A DNA stretch of 57,542 nucleotides from Wylensekiella montiformis (GTDB lineage Bacteria; Bacillota; Negativicutes; Selenomonadales; Selenomonadaceae): positions 1 to 57,542 of the forward strand of contig NZ_VUNL01000015.1 in assembly GCF_009697385.1 (NCBI RefSeq), in the 5' to 3' direction. Positions 5,541 through 14,811 of this stretch are shown here, one piece after another (position 1 is the stretch's first letter; every line of letters begins with the position of its first letter). The position numbers and the translations under genes were made by a program. The notes below the pieces were generated by a model, which was not told where the DNA came from, ran no database searches, and saw nothing but the letters and a program-made list of their open reading frames with translations.

Positions 5541-6227
5541 ATGATACACATGCGTGATGTTTCGAAGGTTTATGAGAATGGGACGGTTGCGCTGGACCAT
5601 GTTCAGGTGGATATCGGCAAGGGGGAGTTCGTATTCATTGTGGGCGCCAGCGGCGCGGGCAAGTCGACCTTTATCAAGCTGCTGCTGCGTGAGGAGCTGC
5701 CCTCAGGCGGAAGTCTTATCGTCAATGGCCGGGACGTGGTCCATATGGAGCGGGCGGAGATACCGTATCTTCGCCGCGGCCTCGGTGTGATTTTTCAGGA
5801 TTACCGCCTGCTGCCGGACAAGACGGTATTTGAAAATGTGGCCTTTGCGATGCAGGTCATTGAAGCGCCGCGCCGCATCATGCAGCGCAGCGTCTTTTCG
5901 GTGCTGGATGTCGTGGGGCTGCGAGACAAATACGACAGCTTTCCTTCGCAGCTTTCGGGCGGGGAGCAGCAGCGTGTGGCCATTGCCCGCGCGATTGTCA
6001 ACAATCCGGCCATCGTGATTGCGGATGAGCCGACAGGAAATCTGGATCCGGATACGAGCTGGGATATCATGGATATTTTCCAGCGCATCAATAAAGCCGG
6101 AACGACGATTGTCATGGCGACGCATGACCGGAACATCGTCGATACGATGAAGCGCCGGGTGATCGCCATCGAGGATGGGCGCATTGTCCGCGATCAGGCA
6201 CGGGGAGGTTATGGCTATGAAGCTTAG
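5541..6227 (+). CDS. ftsE: Cell-division ABC ATPase FtsE
   Basis: FtsE is the cytosolic ATPase of the FtsEX complex, which activates peptidoglycan hydrolases at the septum. The 228-residue product (ATG 5541, opening MIHMRDVSKVYENGTVALDH) has Walker A GASGAGKST (about 36-44), the Q-loop FQDYRLLPDKTV, signature LSGGEQQR and Walker B IVIADEPTGN. RLLPDKTV is typical of FtsE rather than other ABC ATPases. The ribosome binding site is GAGGATCCT. The 3' end overlaps ftsX, and the M23 peptidase and ctpA genes follow, which supports the assignment. Confidence 0.95.
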   Translation: MIHMRDVSKVYENGTVALDHVQVDIGKGEFVFIVGASGAGKSTFIKLLLREELPSGGSLIVNGRDVVHMERAEIPYLRRGLGVIFQDYRLLPDKTVFENVAFAMQVIEAPRRIMQRSVFSVLDVVGLRDKYDSFPSQLSGGEQQRVAIARAIVNNPAIVIADEPTGNLDPDTSWDIMDIFQRINKAGTTIVMATHDRNIVDTMKRRVIAIEDGRIVRDQARGGYGYEA

Positions 6228-7104
6228 GACAGGAGAATATTTCATTCAGGAAGTTTTCCGGTCGCTGCGCCGCAACAACTGGATGTCCTTCGCTTCAGTA
6301 GGAACGGTCACGGTTTCTCTGTTTGTGCTTGGCGTGTTTCTTCTGCTGGTCATGAATATGAATCGGCTGGCCTCGATGCTGGAGTCGGAGGTGCAGATCA
6401 GCGTTTATCTGGAAGGCGGCATCAAGGCGGAGGCTCGAAGGGATCTGCAGCAGGATATTGTGAATATGCAGGGGATCGAGACGGTGAAGTTTGTCAGCCG
6501 GGAGGAGGCAAAGCAGCGCCTGTCCGAGCGGCTTGGCGATCAAAAGTACTTGCTCGACGCCCTTGGCGATAAGAATCCGCTGCCGGATTCCTTTGAGGTC
6601 ACGGTTGTTCATCCCGATATGGTAGGGACGGCGGCGGACGCCATAGCCCGCATGGACGGGGTGGAGTCGGCGAAATACGGGCAGGATGTCGTGCGCCATC
6701 TCTTTGACATCACGCGCTTGATCCGTATTTTCGGACTGGTGCTCATGCTCCTGCTGGCAGGCGCGACGCTGTTTATCATATCCAACACCATACGGCTTAC
6801 TGTGTTTGCCCGTCGGAAGGAGATCGCCATCATGAAATACGTCGGCGCGACGGACTGGTTTATCCGCTGGCCGTTTCTGATGGAAGGGATGGTGCTCGGA
6901 TTTATCGGCGGACTGCTGGCGGCTGTTGCGCTGCGCAGCTTTTATGCGGCTATGGCGGCCAAGATTTACAGTACATTGGCCTTTTTCCCGCTGCTTCCGC
7001 AGTATCCGTTCATGAATTATGTGACGGCGGTGATTCTCCTTTCCGGGATGGTGATCGGCGCGATCGGTTCGACGATTTCGCTGAAGCGGTTCCTGAAGGT
7101 ATGA
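6217..7104 (+). CDS. ftsX: Cell-division membrane protein FtsX
   Basis: FtsX is the membrane partner of FtsE. Its large extracytoplasmic loop recruits the hydrolase. The 295-residue product opens MKLRTGEYFIQEVFRSLRRN. It has one hydrophobic segment near 25-45, a large soluble domain to about 165, then three further segments near 170-195, 220-245 and 268-290, the FtsX layout. ATG 6217 is chosen because GGGGAGG lies 8 bases upstream; ATG 6211 is too close. The start overlaps ftsE by 11 bp and the next gene begins at or just beyond its stop. Confidence 0.93.
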   Translation: MKLRTGEYFIQEVFRSLRRNNWMSFASVGTVTVSLFVLGVFLLLVMNMNRLASMLESEVQISVYLEGGIKAEARRDLQQDIVNMQGIETVKFVSREEAKQRLSERLGDQKYLLDALGDKNPLPDSFEVTVVHPDMVGTAADAIARMDGVESAKYGQDVVRHLFDITRLIRIFGLVLMLLLAGATLFIISNTIRLTVFARRKEIAIMKYVGATDWFIRWPFLMEGMVLGFIGGLLAAVALRSFYAAMAAKIYSTLAFFPLLPQYPFMNYVTAVILLSGMVIGAIGSTISLKRFLKV

Positions 7105-7118
7105 AGGGAAGTCTTTCC

Positions 7119-8246
7119 ATGAAGAAGAAATGGGTACGGGCCGCTGCTCTGGTGATGGCATCCGGAGTGACGGCCGCATCGTTCCTGCCGACGGCACGGG
7201 CTTCGCTGGAAGAAGACCGCGCCGGATACGACGCGAGGGCGGAGGAAAAACTGAAACAGAGTACGGCCATACGGCAGAAAATCGAATCGCTGTCGGAGGA
7301 GAAACGAATCCTCGATGAGGAAGCGGAGACGGCTGTGGCGGACCATAATAAATGCAAGGCGGCGCTGGAGGAAACGGTGCAGCGCATGGAGGAGAATACG
7401 GCCCGGCTCAAGGAAGTCAGCGCGGATTATGACAAAAAGAGCGAACAGCTGGGACGGCGGGTTCGCGATATTTATATCAATGGGCAGATTTCTTATTTGG
7501 ATGTCCTGTTTGGCGCGCATGATTTTTCGGATTTTATGACGCGCATGGATCTGCTCAAGAAGATCATCCGGCAGGATTATGTGCTGGTTCACGATGTGCT
7601 GAATGAAAAGAAGGAAATCGAGAGCGCCCGGCAGAGTCTGGAGCGCGATATGGATGTCCGGCAGGAGCAGGAGCAGAAGGCGCGTCAGGCCCGGGCGACA
7701 ATGGAAGACAAGGTGCGCCAGCGCAATCTGCTGCTGCAGAAAATGCGGCAGGACAAAGCGACGATCGACCGGGAATACGATGAACTGATGGCGGCGTCCC
7801 GACAGGTCGCGCTGATGCTGCAGCGCAGCAGCATGGCGAATATGCCGGCCGTGTCCGGCGATGGATCGATGATCTGGCCGGTCGGCGGCACGGTTACTTC
7901 GGATTTCGGCTGGCGCACGCATCCGATTTCCGGCACACAGAAATTTCACAGCGGCATTGATATCGGCGCCGATTACGGGGTGCCGATCGCGGCGGCGCAG
8001 AGCGGTACGGTGGAGTATGCGGGTTGGATCTCCGGCTATGGCAATGCGGTCATCATCAATCATGGCGGTGGAATCACGACGCTTTACGGACACAATCAGT
8101 CGCTGGCCGTGTCGGAGGGACAGCAGGTCAGTCAGGGGCAGACGATCGCTTACTGCGGTTCCACCGGCAATTCGACCGGCCCGCATTGTCATTTCGAGGT
8201 GCGGGCCAACGGGGAGCCGGTCAGCCCGTATGGGTATTTAGGATGA
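7119..8246 (+). CDS. Secreted coiled-coil M23 (LytM) peptidase, FtsEX partner
   Basis: The likely role is septal peptidoglycan hydrolysis under FtsEX control, as for EnvC or PcsB proteins. The 375-residue product has a signal peptide (MKKKWVRAAALVMASGVTAA, cleavage near ARAS), a long coiled coil (about 30-220) and a C-terminal LytM domain. Both zinc motifs are intact (HSGIDI as HxxxD, and HCHFE as HxH). It is therefore probably an active peptidase rather than a degenerate activator like E. coli EnvC. ATG 7119 is preferred (AAGGGA 9 bases upstream); ATG 7101 would add six residues and overlap ftsX by ATGA. Confidence 0.85.
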   Translation: MKKKWVRAAALVMASGVTAASFLPTARASLEEDRAGYDARAEEKLKQSTAIRQKIESLSEEKRILDEEAETAVADHNKCKAALEETVQRMEENTARLKEVSADYDKKSEQLGRRVRDIYINGQISYLDVLFGAHDFSDFMTRMDLLKKIIRQDYVLVHDVLNEKKEIESARQSLERDMDVRQEQEQKARQARATMEDKVRQRNLLLQKMRQDKATIDREYDELMAASRQVALMLQRSSMANMPAVSGDGSMIWPVGGTVTSDFGWRTHPISGTQKFHSGIDIGADYGVPIAAAQSGTVEYAGWISGYGNAVIINHGGGITTLYGHNQSLAVSEGQQVSQGQTIAYCGSTGNSTGPHCHFEVRANGEPVSPYGYLG

Positions 8247-8259
8247 GGGGAAGAAGAGG

Positions 8260-9405
8260 ATGAGCAAAAAGAAGATTGCTTTCGGCATCGTGGTCACCGC
8301 GCTGATTTCCAGCCTGCTGACACTGGCCGGACTGGCGGTGCTTTTGGGGCTGAACGGTCCGCGGGCCGTGGATCTGGCGCGGTTCCTTGGCGTCAAGCGC
8401 CTGATCGAGACACGATATGTCAATGAAGTGGATCCGTCGGATCTTATGGACGGGGCGATTGACGGCATGGTGAAGTCACTGGGGGATCCGCATTCGATCT
8501 ATATGAAAGCGGATATGTACAAGGCGCTTAAGGAGCATACGGCCGGAGAGTTCGGCGGCATCGGCGTGACGATGGGCTTTAAGGATAATAAAGTGACCAT
8601 TGTATCTGTGCTGGAAGGGACGCCGGGCGAAGCGGCCGGCCTTCGGACCAATGATGAGATCGTGGCGGTCGACGGGAGGCCGGTGACGGATTTTCAGCCG
8701 GAAGAAGTGGCTATGCATATCCGCGGCGAAGTCGGTACGGAGGTTCGTCTGATGATTCATCGCGAGGGAAGCGCGGATCAGGAGTATACGATCCGGCGCG
8801 ATACGATTACGATCCGTTCCGTTAAAGGAAAGATGCTGGACGGAACGGATATGGGGTATATCCGAATCGCGTCCTTTGGCGAGCATACGGGGGCGGAGTT
8901 CCGGGAGGAATACGAGAAGCTGGAACAGGCAGGGATGCAGGGGCTGATCCTTGACCTGCGCGAAAATCCCGGCGGTCTGATCACGAGCTGCGTAGAAGTA
9001 GCGGATCAGATCGTACCGAAAGGGCCGATTGTTTCGGTGGTTCAGCGGGATGGTTCGCGCGAGGAGCATGATTCCACGCTGGAAGAGCCGAAGCTGCCGA
9101 TCGTTGTGCTCATCGACGGCAACAGCGCGAGCGCTTCGGAGATCTTAGCCGGCGCGCTGCAGGACACCGGAGCGGCCACTCTGGTTGGAACCAAGTCGTA
9201 CGGCAAGGGGTCGGTTCAGGTCGTCGTGCCGTTATTCCATGATGACGGACTGAAGCTGACGATTGCCAAATATTATACGCCGAACGGGCGCTGCATCGAC
9301 GGTATCGGCATCGAGCCGGACGTGGAGATCGCTTTTCAGGATGGCGATACAAGCGATGTCCAGCTGCAAAAGGCGGAGGAGGTATTGCGGCAGAAGCTGC
9401 CCTGA
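8260..9405 (+). CDS. ctpA: S41 carboxyl-terminal processing protease with PDZ domain
   Basis: This extracytoplasmic serine protease processes or degrades envelope proteins, in some bacteria including peptidoglycan hydrolases. The 381-residue product starts with a membrane anchor (about 7-29), then an N-terminal helix region, a PDZ domain (about 95-180) and the S41 core. The catalytic serine is in IDGNSASASEIL and the lysine in GTKSYGKGSVQ. It follows the M23 peptidase by 13 bp with ribosome binding site GAAGAGG, so it is the fourth gene of the ftsEX operon. The specific symbol is a family-level choice. Confidence 0.9.
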   Translation: MSKKKIAFGIVVTALISSLLTLAGLAVLLGLNGPRAVDLARFLGVKRLIETRYVNEVDPSDLMDGAIDGMVKSLGDPHSIYMKADMYKALKEHTAGEFGGIGVTMGFKDNKVTIVSVLEGTPGEAAGLRTNDEIVAVDGRPVTDFQPEEVAMHIRGEVGTEVRLMIHREGSADQEYTIRRDTITIRSVKGKMLDGTDMGYIRIASFGEHTGAEFREEYEKLEQAGMQGLILDLRENPGGLITSCVEVADQIVPKGPIVSVVQRDGSREEHDSTLEEPKLPIVVLIDGNSASASEILAGALQDTGAATLVGTKSYGKGSVQVVVPLFHDDGLKLTIAKYYTPNGRCIDGIGIEPDVEIAFQDGDTSDVQLQKAEEVLRQKLP

Positions 9406-9421
9406 TCGGTTATCCATACTA

Positions 9422-9474
9422 CAGAAAAAAGTCTCATCCGCGCCTTTCGGGCGTCCGGATGAGACTTTTTTCTG
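9422..9474. terminator. Bidirectional terminator between ctpA and recQ
   Basis: CAGAAAAAAGTCTCATCCG pairs with CGGATGAGACTTTTTTCTG, with an inner CGCC/GGCG hairpin. T runs lie on both strands, which suits the convergent genes. Confidence 0.9.
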
Positions 9475-9475
9475 T

Positions 9476-11257
9476 TCAGCGGTATTTGCGTATGCACTGC
9501 AGAAAAGCGTCGCCGTATTTCTTTTGCTTGAGTTCGCCGATTCCCTTGACATCCAGCAGCTGATCCGCCGTTTCCGGCTGGACGCGGCACATATCGCGCA
9601 GGGTGGCGTCGGAAAAGACGAGGTAGGGCGGGATTTGTTCGCGGGCGGCGATTTCCTTGCGCAGGGCGCGCAGATGGTCGAACAGTTCCGGCGCTGCCGG
9701 CTCTTTTTCCGGTTCGGGTTTCGGGAGGGCCTGAAAGACTTTTTCCTGTCCCCGCAGCACGGCATAGGCGGCGGGTTTTAAGGTAAGAACGGGATATTTG
9801 CTTTCCGTCAGGGCAAGGTAATCGGTGGCGACAAAGCGCTGGATGAGCAGCTTGATCTCGGACAGGGTGCGGTCCCGAAAAAGCCCGTAGGTGGACAGCG
9901 CATCGAAGTGAAACTGACGGACGCGCTTGTCCGCGGAACCCTTGAGTACCTGTGCGACGAGCGACAGGCCGAAGCGTTCGTGCATGCGGTAGACGCAGGA
10001 AAACACCTTTTGTGCATCGATGGTGACGTCCGTTCGTTCCAGCCCTGCCCGGCAGTTGGAGCAGTTGCCGCAGGTATCCGGTGCGGAGGAATCGCCGAAG
10101 TAGCAAATCATGAAATGGCGCAGGCATTCCGGTGTATGACAGTAATCGACCATTTTCTGAAGCCTGCCGAGATTGTGGGCCTTGCGTGTTTCGTTTTCCG
10201 TCGAGACGTCGATCAGGTATTTTTGCGTCATCGTGTCCTGCGGGGAGTAGAGCAGGATACAGGCGCCCGGCTCGCCGTCGCGCCCTGCGCGGCCCGCTTC
10301 CTGATAATAGGATTCGATGTTCTGCGGCATGTTGTAGTGAATGACGTAGCGGACGTTGCTCTTATCGATGCCCATGCCGAAGGCATTGGTCGCGATCATG
10401 ACCTGAATGTTGTCATAGAGAAAATCTTCCTGCGCTCTGGTGCGCTGCTGCTCGGTGAGGCCCGCGTGATAGCGGCCGGCAGAGAGTTTTTTCTTCTGCA
10501 GGAGCTCGAAGAGACGGTCGACTTCCTTGCGCGTTGCGGCGTAGATGATGCCGGATTCGTCCGGATGCGCACGCACATAGTCCGTGATAAATTTTTTCTT
10601 GTCTTCGCCGCGGCGCACCTCAAAATAGAGATTGGGCCGGTCAAAACCGGTCATGTGTACCTGCGGCTTTTGCAGAGCGAGCAGGCGGATGATGTCCGCC
10701 CGAACCTCGGGGGTAGCTGTGGCCGTGAATGCGCTGACGAGAGGGCGGCGCGGCAGTCCAGCGATGAAGGGGGCGATCTGGCGATAGCTCGGTCGGAAAT
10801 CATGACCCCATTGGGAGAGACAATGCGCTTCGTCGACGGCGACCATCGAAATGGGCTGGTGTTCGATGATGTATTGAAAATAATCCGTATCGAGGCGTTC
10901 CGGTGCGACGTAGACCAGCTTGTACCGGCCGGCGGCGATATCCTTGAGCCGGGCTTCGGATTCAGCGGCTGAGAGCGTGCTATTGATATAGGAGGCCGGT
11001 ATTCCCTGTCCGGTCAGTGCATCAACCTGATCTTTCATGAGAGAGATCAAAGGGGAGATGACGAGCGTAATGCCGGGAAAAATCATGGCCGGGATCTGAA
11101 AGCAGATGGATTTTCCGGCGCCGGTCGGCATAATGGCGATGGTATCCTCGCCGTTCAGCAGGCTGCGGATGACGGGCTCCTGAGACGGGCGGAAGGCCGG
11201 GTATCCGTAAAAGCGGCGCAGGAGATCCAGCGCCTGTTCGAAATAAGGATGATTCAT
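9476..11257 (-). CDS. recQ: ATP-dependent DNA helicase RecQ
   Basis: This 3'-5' helicase acts in recombination and replication-fork repair. The 593-residue product has the full RecQ plan: motif 0 (FRPSQE), Walker A MPTGAGKS (about 43-50), DEAH box VDEAHCLSQWGHDFRPSY, motif VI QEAGRAGRDG, four zinc cysteines (CLRHFMICYF and CGNCSNC), a winged helix, and a C-terminal HRDC domain (about 520-593). The start MNHPYFEQALDLL follows AAGGAGTTC. It is a single gene convergent with ctpA, and its 5' side faces the tolC promoter region. Confidence 0.95.
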   Translation of the reverse strand: MNHPYFEQALDLLRRFYGYPAFRPSQEPVIRSLLNGEDTIAIMPTGAGKSICFQIPAMIFPGITLVISPLISLMKDQVDALTGQGIPASYINSTLSAAESEARLKDIAAGRYKLVYVAPERLDTDYFQYIIEHQPISMVAVDEAHCLSQWGHDFRPSYRQIAPFIAGLPRRPLVSAFTATATPEVRADIIRLLALQKPQVHMTGFDRPNLYFEVRRGEDKKKFITDYVRAHPDESGIIYAATRKEVDRLFELLQKKKLSAGRYHAGLTEQQRTRAQEDFLYDNIQVMIATNAFGMGIDKSNVRYVIHYNMPQNIESYYQEAGRAGRDGEPGACILLYSPQDTMTQKYLIDVSTENETRKAHNLGRLQKMVDYCHTPECLRHFMICYFGDSSAPDTCGNCSNCRAGLERTDVTIDAQKVFSCVYRMHERFGLSLVAQVLKGSADKRVRQFHFDALSTYGLFRDRTLSEIKLLIQRFVATDYLALTESKYPVLTLKPAAYAVLRGQEKVFQALPKPEPEKEPAAPELFDHLRALRKEIAAREQIPPYLVFSDATLRDMCRVQPETADQLLDVKGIGELKQKKYGDAFLQCIRKYR

Positions 11258-11429
11258 GAAAAAGAACTCCTTTTTAACGATTCTTTCATCTTTTTTTTAT
11301 TTCATTGCAATGACTCTATTTTATCATAAACCGAATAATAAACTCTACTGGAATCGGATAAATATGATAAGATAGAAAAATAAGAACAATATCCATCCGA
11401 GCATTTCTTCGTCACAGGAGGGCGATTCC

Positions 11430-12938
11430 ATGACATTCCGTTTCATTTCCCGAAAGAGCCAGACCCGTCAGGCAGTGCTGCTTGCCGCTGCTCTGCTTTG
11501 GGCCATGCCGTCCGGCATGGCTGCGGACCTGTCGCTGCAGGAGGCTATCCGCATGGCCTTGTCGCAGAATACCGGACTGAAAATCACCCAAAAAGGAGAG
11601 GATTCTGCGCAGGCAGCGCTGAATCAGGCGCGGGGAAGCAACGCTCTTTCCGTTTCCGCCTCGGATTCGCTGACTTCGAGCAGGGAGAAAGGCAGTTCAC
11701 GCCGGGATTCCAACAGCGTGGGGCTCAATGCGTCTTTTCCGCTTTATTCGGGCGGGAAAAATCAGGCGAATATCCATAAGGCGGAACTGGGGGTCAAGGC
11801 CGCGGACCTTGCTACAGAGCGCAGCCGGGAGGATCTCAAGCTCAATGTCATCAAGGCGTATTATGATGCGCTGGAGGCCCGCAAGACCGTCGAGGTACGT
11901 CAGGAAACCGTCGATAAATATCAGGAGCATTACACCAATGTCAGCCAGCTGTATTCGGCCGGCTCCAAGGCCCGCATCGATGTCATTCGCTCATCGGTCG
12001 AGCTCAGCAATGCGAAGCAGAATCTCATAAAATCGCAGAACAGCTATGAAGTGGATCTGGCCGCTTTGCGCAATTATCTCAATATGGACCGGGCAGAACC
12101 GCTGTCCCTTACAACGGATTTTTCCTACGATGCGTTTGCCATCGATATGAACGACTGTATTCATTATGCCTGGCTTCACCGCAAGGACCTGCTTCAGGAC
12201 CAGTATAAGCTGGAACAGCAGGAGCAGGCCGTCAAGGCGGCGAAGGCGGGGAATCTTCCTTCGCTGAAGGTCAATCTGGGACTGGATCAGTCCAATACCT
12301 TTCATCCATCCTCTTCGTCCGGTCATGGCGCGTCAGCGGGAGTCTCTCTGAACTGGAATCTTTTTGACAGCGGCGTGACGAAGGCGGAGATCCAGGCGGC
12401 ACAGATCGAATACGATATAGCCAGACTGAACCTGCTAAAGGACAAGGAGGATGTCGATCTTGCCGTCCGTCAGGCTTATTACAATATGCGTGAGGCGGAG
12501 AAGCGGTTTAACTCGACAAAGGATGCGGTCAATCAGGCGGAAGAGGATTACTATATTGCCCGGGAAAAGTACCGGGCCGGCGAAGGTCTGATGCTTGATA
12601 TCATCGACGCGCAGGAAGCGTTGTCTACCGCCCGTCTGAATTATATCAGCGCGCAATACGATTATGCGCGGTATAAGGCATCGGTCGAAAATGCCATGGG
12701 CATCAGCCTGACGCCGGAAGAAAAGCAGGCGGCGGAGCAGGCGGATATGGACACTTCGTCCGTCCTTGCCTCTTCTGCTGTAAACCGCGAGGCCGGAGAC
12801 ACGAAAGCCGCGGCCCGGGAATCGATGACGCAGGCCGGAACGGCAGGGATGGTATCTGCCGGTTCGGCCCAGACCGCTTCCGCATCGACCACTGGAGAAG
12901 TAGCCGCTGAACTGGCGGGGAATGGAGAAACCAAATGA
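11430..12938 (+). CDS. TolC-family outer-membrane efflux channel
   Basis: TolC proteins form trimeric channels that span the outer membrane and periplasm, so this gene points to a diderm cell. The 502-residue product has a signal peptide (to about 31, ...PSGMAA) and two repeated helical-barrel halves rich in coiled coil. Typical motifs include LNWNLFDSG near residue 310 and a second-half repeat of the AEKRFN...YYIAREKYRAGE type. The C-terminal 70 residues are Ala/Thr/Glu-rich and probably disordered. It overlaps macA by ATGA (12935), which gives a complete tripartite pump operon. Ribosome binding site: CAGGAGGGCG. Confidence 0.9.
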   Translation: MTFRFISRKSQTRQAVLLAAALLWAMPSGMAADLSLQEAIRMALSQNTGLKITQKGEDSAQAALNQARGSNALSVSASDSLTSSREKGSSRRDSNSVGLNASFPLYSGGKNQANIHKAELGVKAADLATERSREDLKLNVIKAYYDALEARKTVEVRQETVDKYQEHYTNVSQLYSAGSKARIDVIRSSVELSNAKQNLIKSQNSYEVDLAALRNYLNMDRAEPLSLTTDFSYDAFAIDMNDCIHYAWLHRKDLLQDQYKLEQQEQAVKAAKAGNLPSLKVNLGLDQSNTFHPSSSSGHGASAGVSLNWNLFDSGVTKAEIQAAQIEYDIARLNLLKDKEDVDLAVRQAYYNMREAEKRFNSTKDAVNQAEEDYYIAREKYRAGEGLMLDIIDAQEALSTARLNYISAQYDYARYKASVENAMGISLTPEEKQAAEQADMDTSSVLASSAVNREAGDTKAAARESMTQAGTAGMVSAGSAQTASASTTGEVAAELAGNGETK

Positions 12939-14065
12939 AATGGAATGGGAAAATCAAGGCCGGCATCGCTTTAGTGCTGATTGCCGTCTGTGCGTTCGGC
13001 GGCTGGCGATATGTCCAGAACCAGCAGCGGGCAAAAGAGGCCGCCGCTGTGGAAACGACAGAGGTGGTCCGGATGGATCTCAAATCGACCGTTTCGGCGA
13101 CCGGAACGATCCGGCCGGTTCATTCGGTCGAGGTCAGCTCGAAGATCACGGCGCGCATCAAGAGCGTATTGGTCAAAGAAAACGATGAGGTGACGGCCGG
13201 ACAGACTGTGGCATTGCTCGACGGCAAGGATTATGAGGCCAAGCGGGATCAGGCGCAGTACAAGGTCACCAATACGAGGGCAAAATACGATCGTGTGAGT
13301 TATCTGTACAGCATCGGCGCCGATACACAGGAACAGCTGGAGGACGCCCGGCTGAACTATGATACGGCGGTATCGGCGCTGTCTGAAGCGGAGTCGGACA
13401 TGAATGAAATGACCATCACGGCCCCTATGTCCGGTGTCGTGGTCGGCGAGCCGAAAACAGCGGGAACGATGGCGGTTCAGGGCTCGGACAATCCGACGGT
13501 CATCATGCGCATCGCGGATCTTTCCAGCAAACAGATTCAGGCCAAGGTGGATGAGACGGATATCGGCAATGTAAAGGTGGGGCAGACAGCGACCTTTACG
13601 GTAGACAGTTATACCGGCAGGACGTTTACCGCCCGTGTCTCAAAAATTTCTCAGACGGATACCGGGAACAGCTGGGATACGAGCAACTCTTCATCGTCAT
13701 CTTCGTCCAGTTCTTCGGCCAGCGTTATTTATTATTATGTGACGCTGGATGTCGATGATCCGGACAACGAGCTGCTGCCTGCGATGACTGCCCGGGTCGA
13801 GATCAATACAGCCGACCGGCCGGGCGCGCTGGTGGTTCCGATTTCCGCATTAAAGACCGATGCGAACGGTTCCTATGTTGTGATAAAGAACCCCGACGGC
13901 AGTCAGGAAAACCGCCATGTTGAGACGGGCATTTACAGTGATGAATATGTGGAGATTCTCGACGGACTGTCGGAAGGAGAACAGATCGTCAACACGTATA
14001 CGGCGAAATCAACCTCCTCCTCGAAGTCCAAGAACAGCGGGGGGCCCGGCGGTCCGCCGATGTAA
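12935..14065 (+). CDS. macA: MacA-type periplasmic adaptor (membrane fusion protein)
   Basis: The adaptor links MacB in the inner membrane to the TolC channel. The 376-residue product has one N-terminal membrane helix (about 7-25), a biotinyl-lipoyl half at [14 protein letters not shown], a short helical hairpin (about 95-150), the second lipoyl half at [11 protein letters not shown], and a beta-barrel. A run of ten serines near residue 255 (from a TCn/AGy tract at 13690-13715) interrupts the barrel. It may be a flexible insert prone to length change. Translation is coupled to the upstream TolC gene. Confidence 0.9.
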   Translation: MKWNGKIKAGIALVLIAVCAFGGWRYVQNQQRAKEAAAVETTEVVRMDLKSTVSATGTIRPVHSVEVSSKITARIKSVLVKENDEVTAGQTVALLDGKDYEAKRDQAQYKVTNTRAKYDRVSYLYSIGADTQEQLEDARLNYDTAVSALSEAESDMNEMTITAPMSGVVVGEPKTAGTMAVQGSDNPTVIMRIADLSSKQIQAKVDETDIGNVKVGQTATFTVDSYTGRTFTARVSKISQTDTGNSWDTSNSSSSSSSSSSASVIYYYVTLDVDDPDNELLPAMTARVEINTADRPGALVVPISALKTDANGSYVVIKNPDGSQENRHVETGIYSDEYVEILDGLSEGEQIVNTYTAKSTSSSKSKNSGGPGGPPM

Positions 14066-14088
14066 AGACAGAAAGACAGGGATCCGTC

Positions 14089-14811
14089 ATGGAACAAAAC
14101 GAAAAACGGTATGCTACCATACAGCTTTCCGGGATTCGGAAGCTTTATCATATCGGCGGCGAGACGCTGGCGGCGCTCAATGGCGTTACGACCAATATCT
14201 ACCGGGGGGAGTTTGCCGCGCTGATGGGGCCGTCCGGCTCGGGCAAATCGACGCTGATGAATATCCTCGGCTGTCTGGATCGCCCGTCGGAAGGCTCGTA
14301 TAAGCTGGACGGCGAGGAGGTATCCGGACTCAGTGATGATGAACTGGCCGCCACGCGCAATAAAAAGATAGGGTTTGTCTTTCAGAATTTCAATCTGCTT
14401 TCGCGTATTTCCGCACTGGAAAACGTCGCTTTGCCGCTGGTTTATGCCGGCGTGGGGCGCAGAGAGAGGCTGGAGCGGGCCCGTCATTATCTTGAGGCCG
14501 TCGGACTGGGCGACCGGGCCGATCATCAGCCCAATGAGCTGTCGGGCGGACAGCGGCAGCGTGTGGCCATAGCCAGAGCTTTGGTCAATGATCCGCATAT
14601 CATCATGGCGGATGAGCCTACGGGAAATTTGGATACGAAATCGACGAAGGAAATCATGGAGATTTTTGAAAGCATGCACGAAAAAGGGCGCACGATTATT
14701 CTGGTCACACATGAACCGGAAATCGCGGCTTGTGCCAGCCGGCAGCTGCTGGTAAGAGACGGAAAGATCACCCGCGACGAGGGAAAGGGCGTGGTTATGG
14801 ATGTTGTTTAG
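14089..14811 (+). CDS. macB: MacB-type ABC transporter ATPase subunit
   Basis: This ATPase powers the MacAB-TolC-like pump for macrolides, peptides or lipids; the substrate is not determined. The 240-residue product has Walker [10 protein letters not shown], the MacB/LolD-typical FQNFNLL, signature LSGGQRQR and Walker [13 protein letters not shown]. In E. coli MacB the ATPase and permease are one chain; here they are two genes that overlap by 11 bp. It lies 23 bp after macA, with ribosome binding site AGGGATCC. Confidence 0.9.
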   Translation: MEQNEKRYATIQLSGIRKLYHIGGETLAALNGVTTNIYRGEFAALMGPSGSGKSTLMNILGCLDRPSEGSYKLDGEEVSGLSDDELAATRNKKIGFVFQNFNLLSRISALENVALPLVYAGVGRRERLERARHYLEAVGLGDRADHQPNELSGGQRQRVAIARALVNDPHIIMADEPTGNLDTKSTKEIMEIFESMHEKGRTIILVTHEPEIAACASRQLLVRDGKITRDEGKGVVMDVV

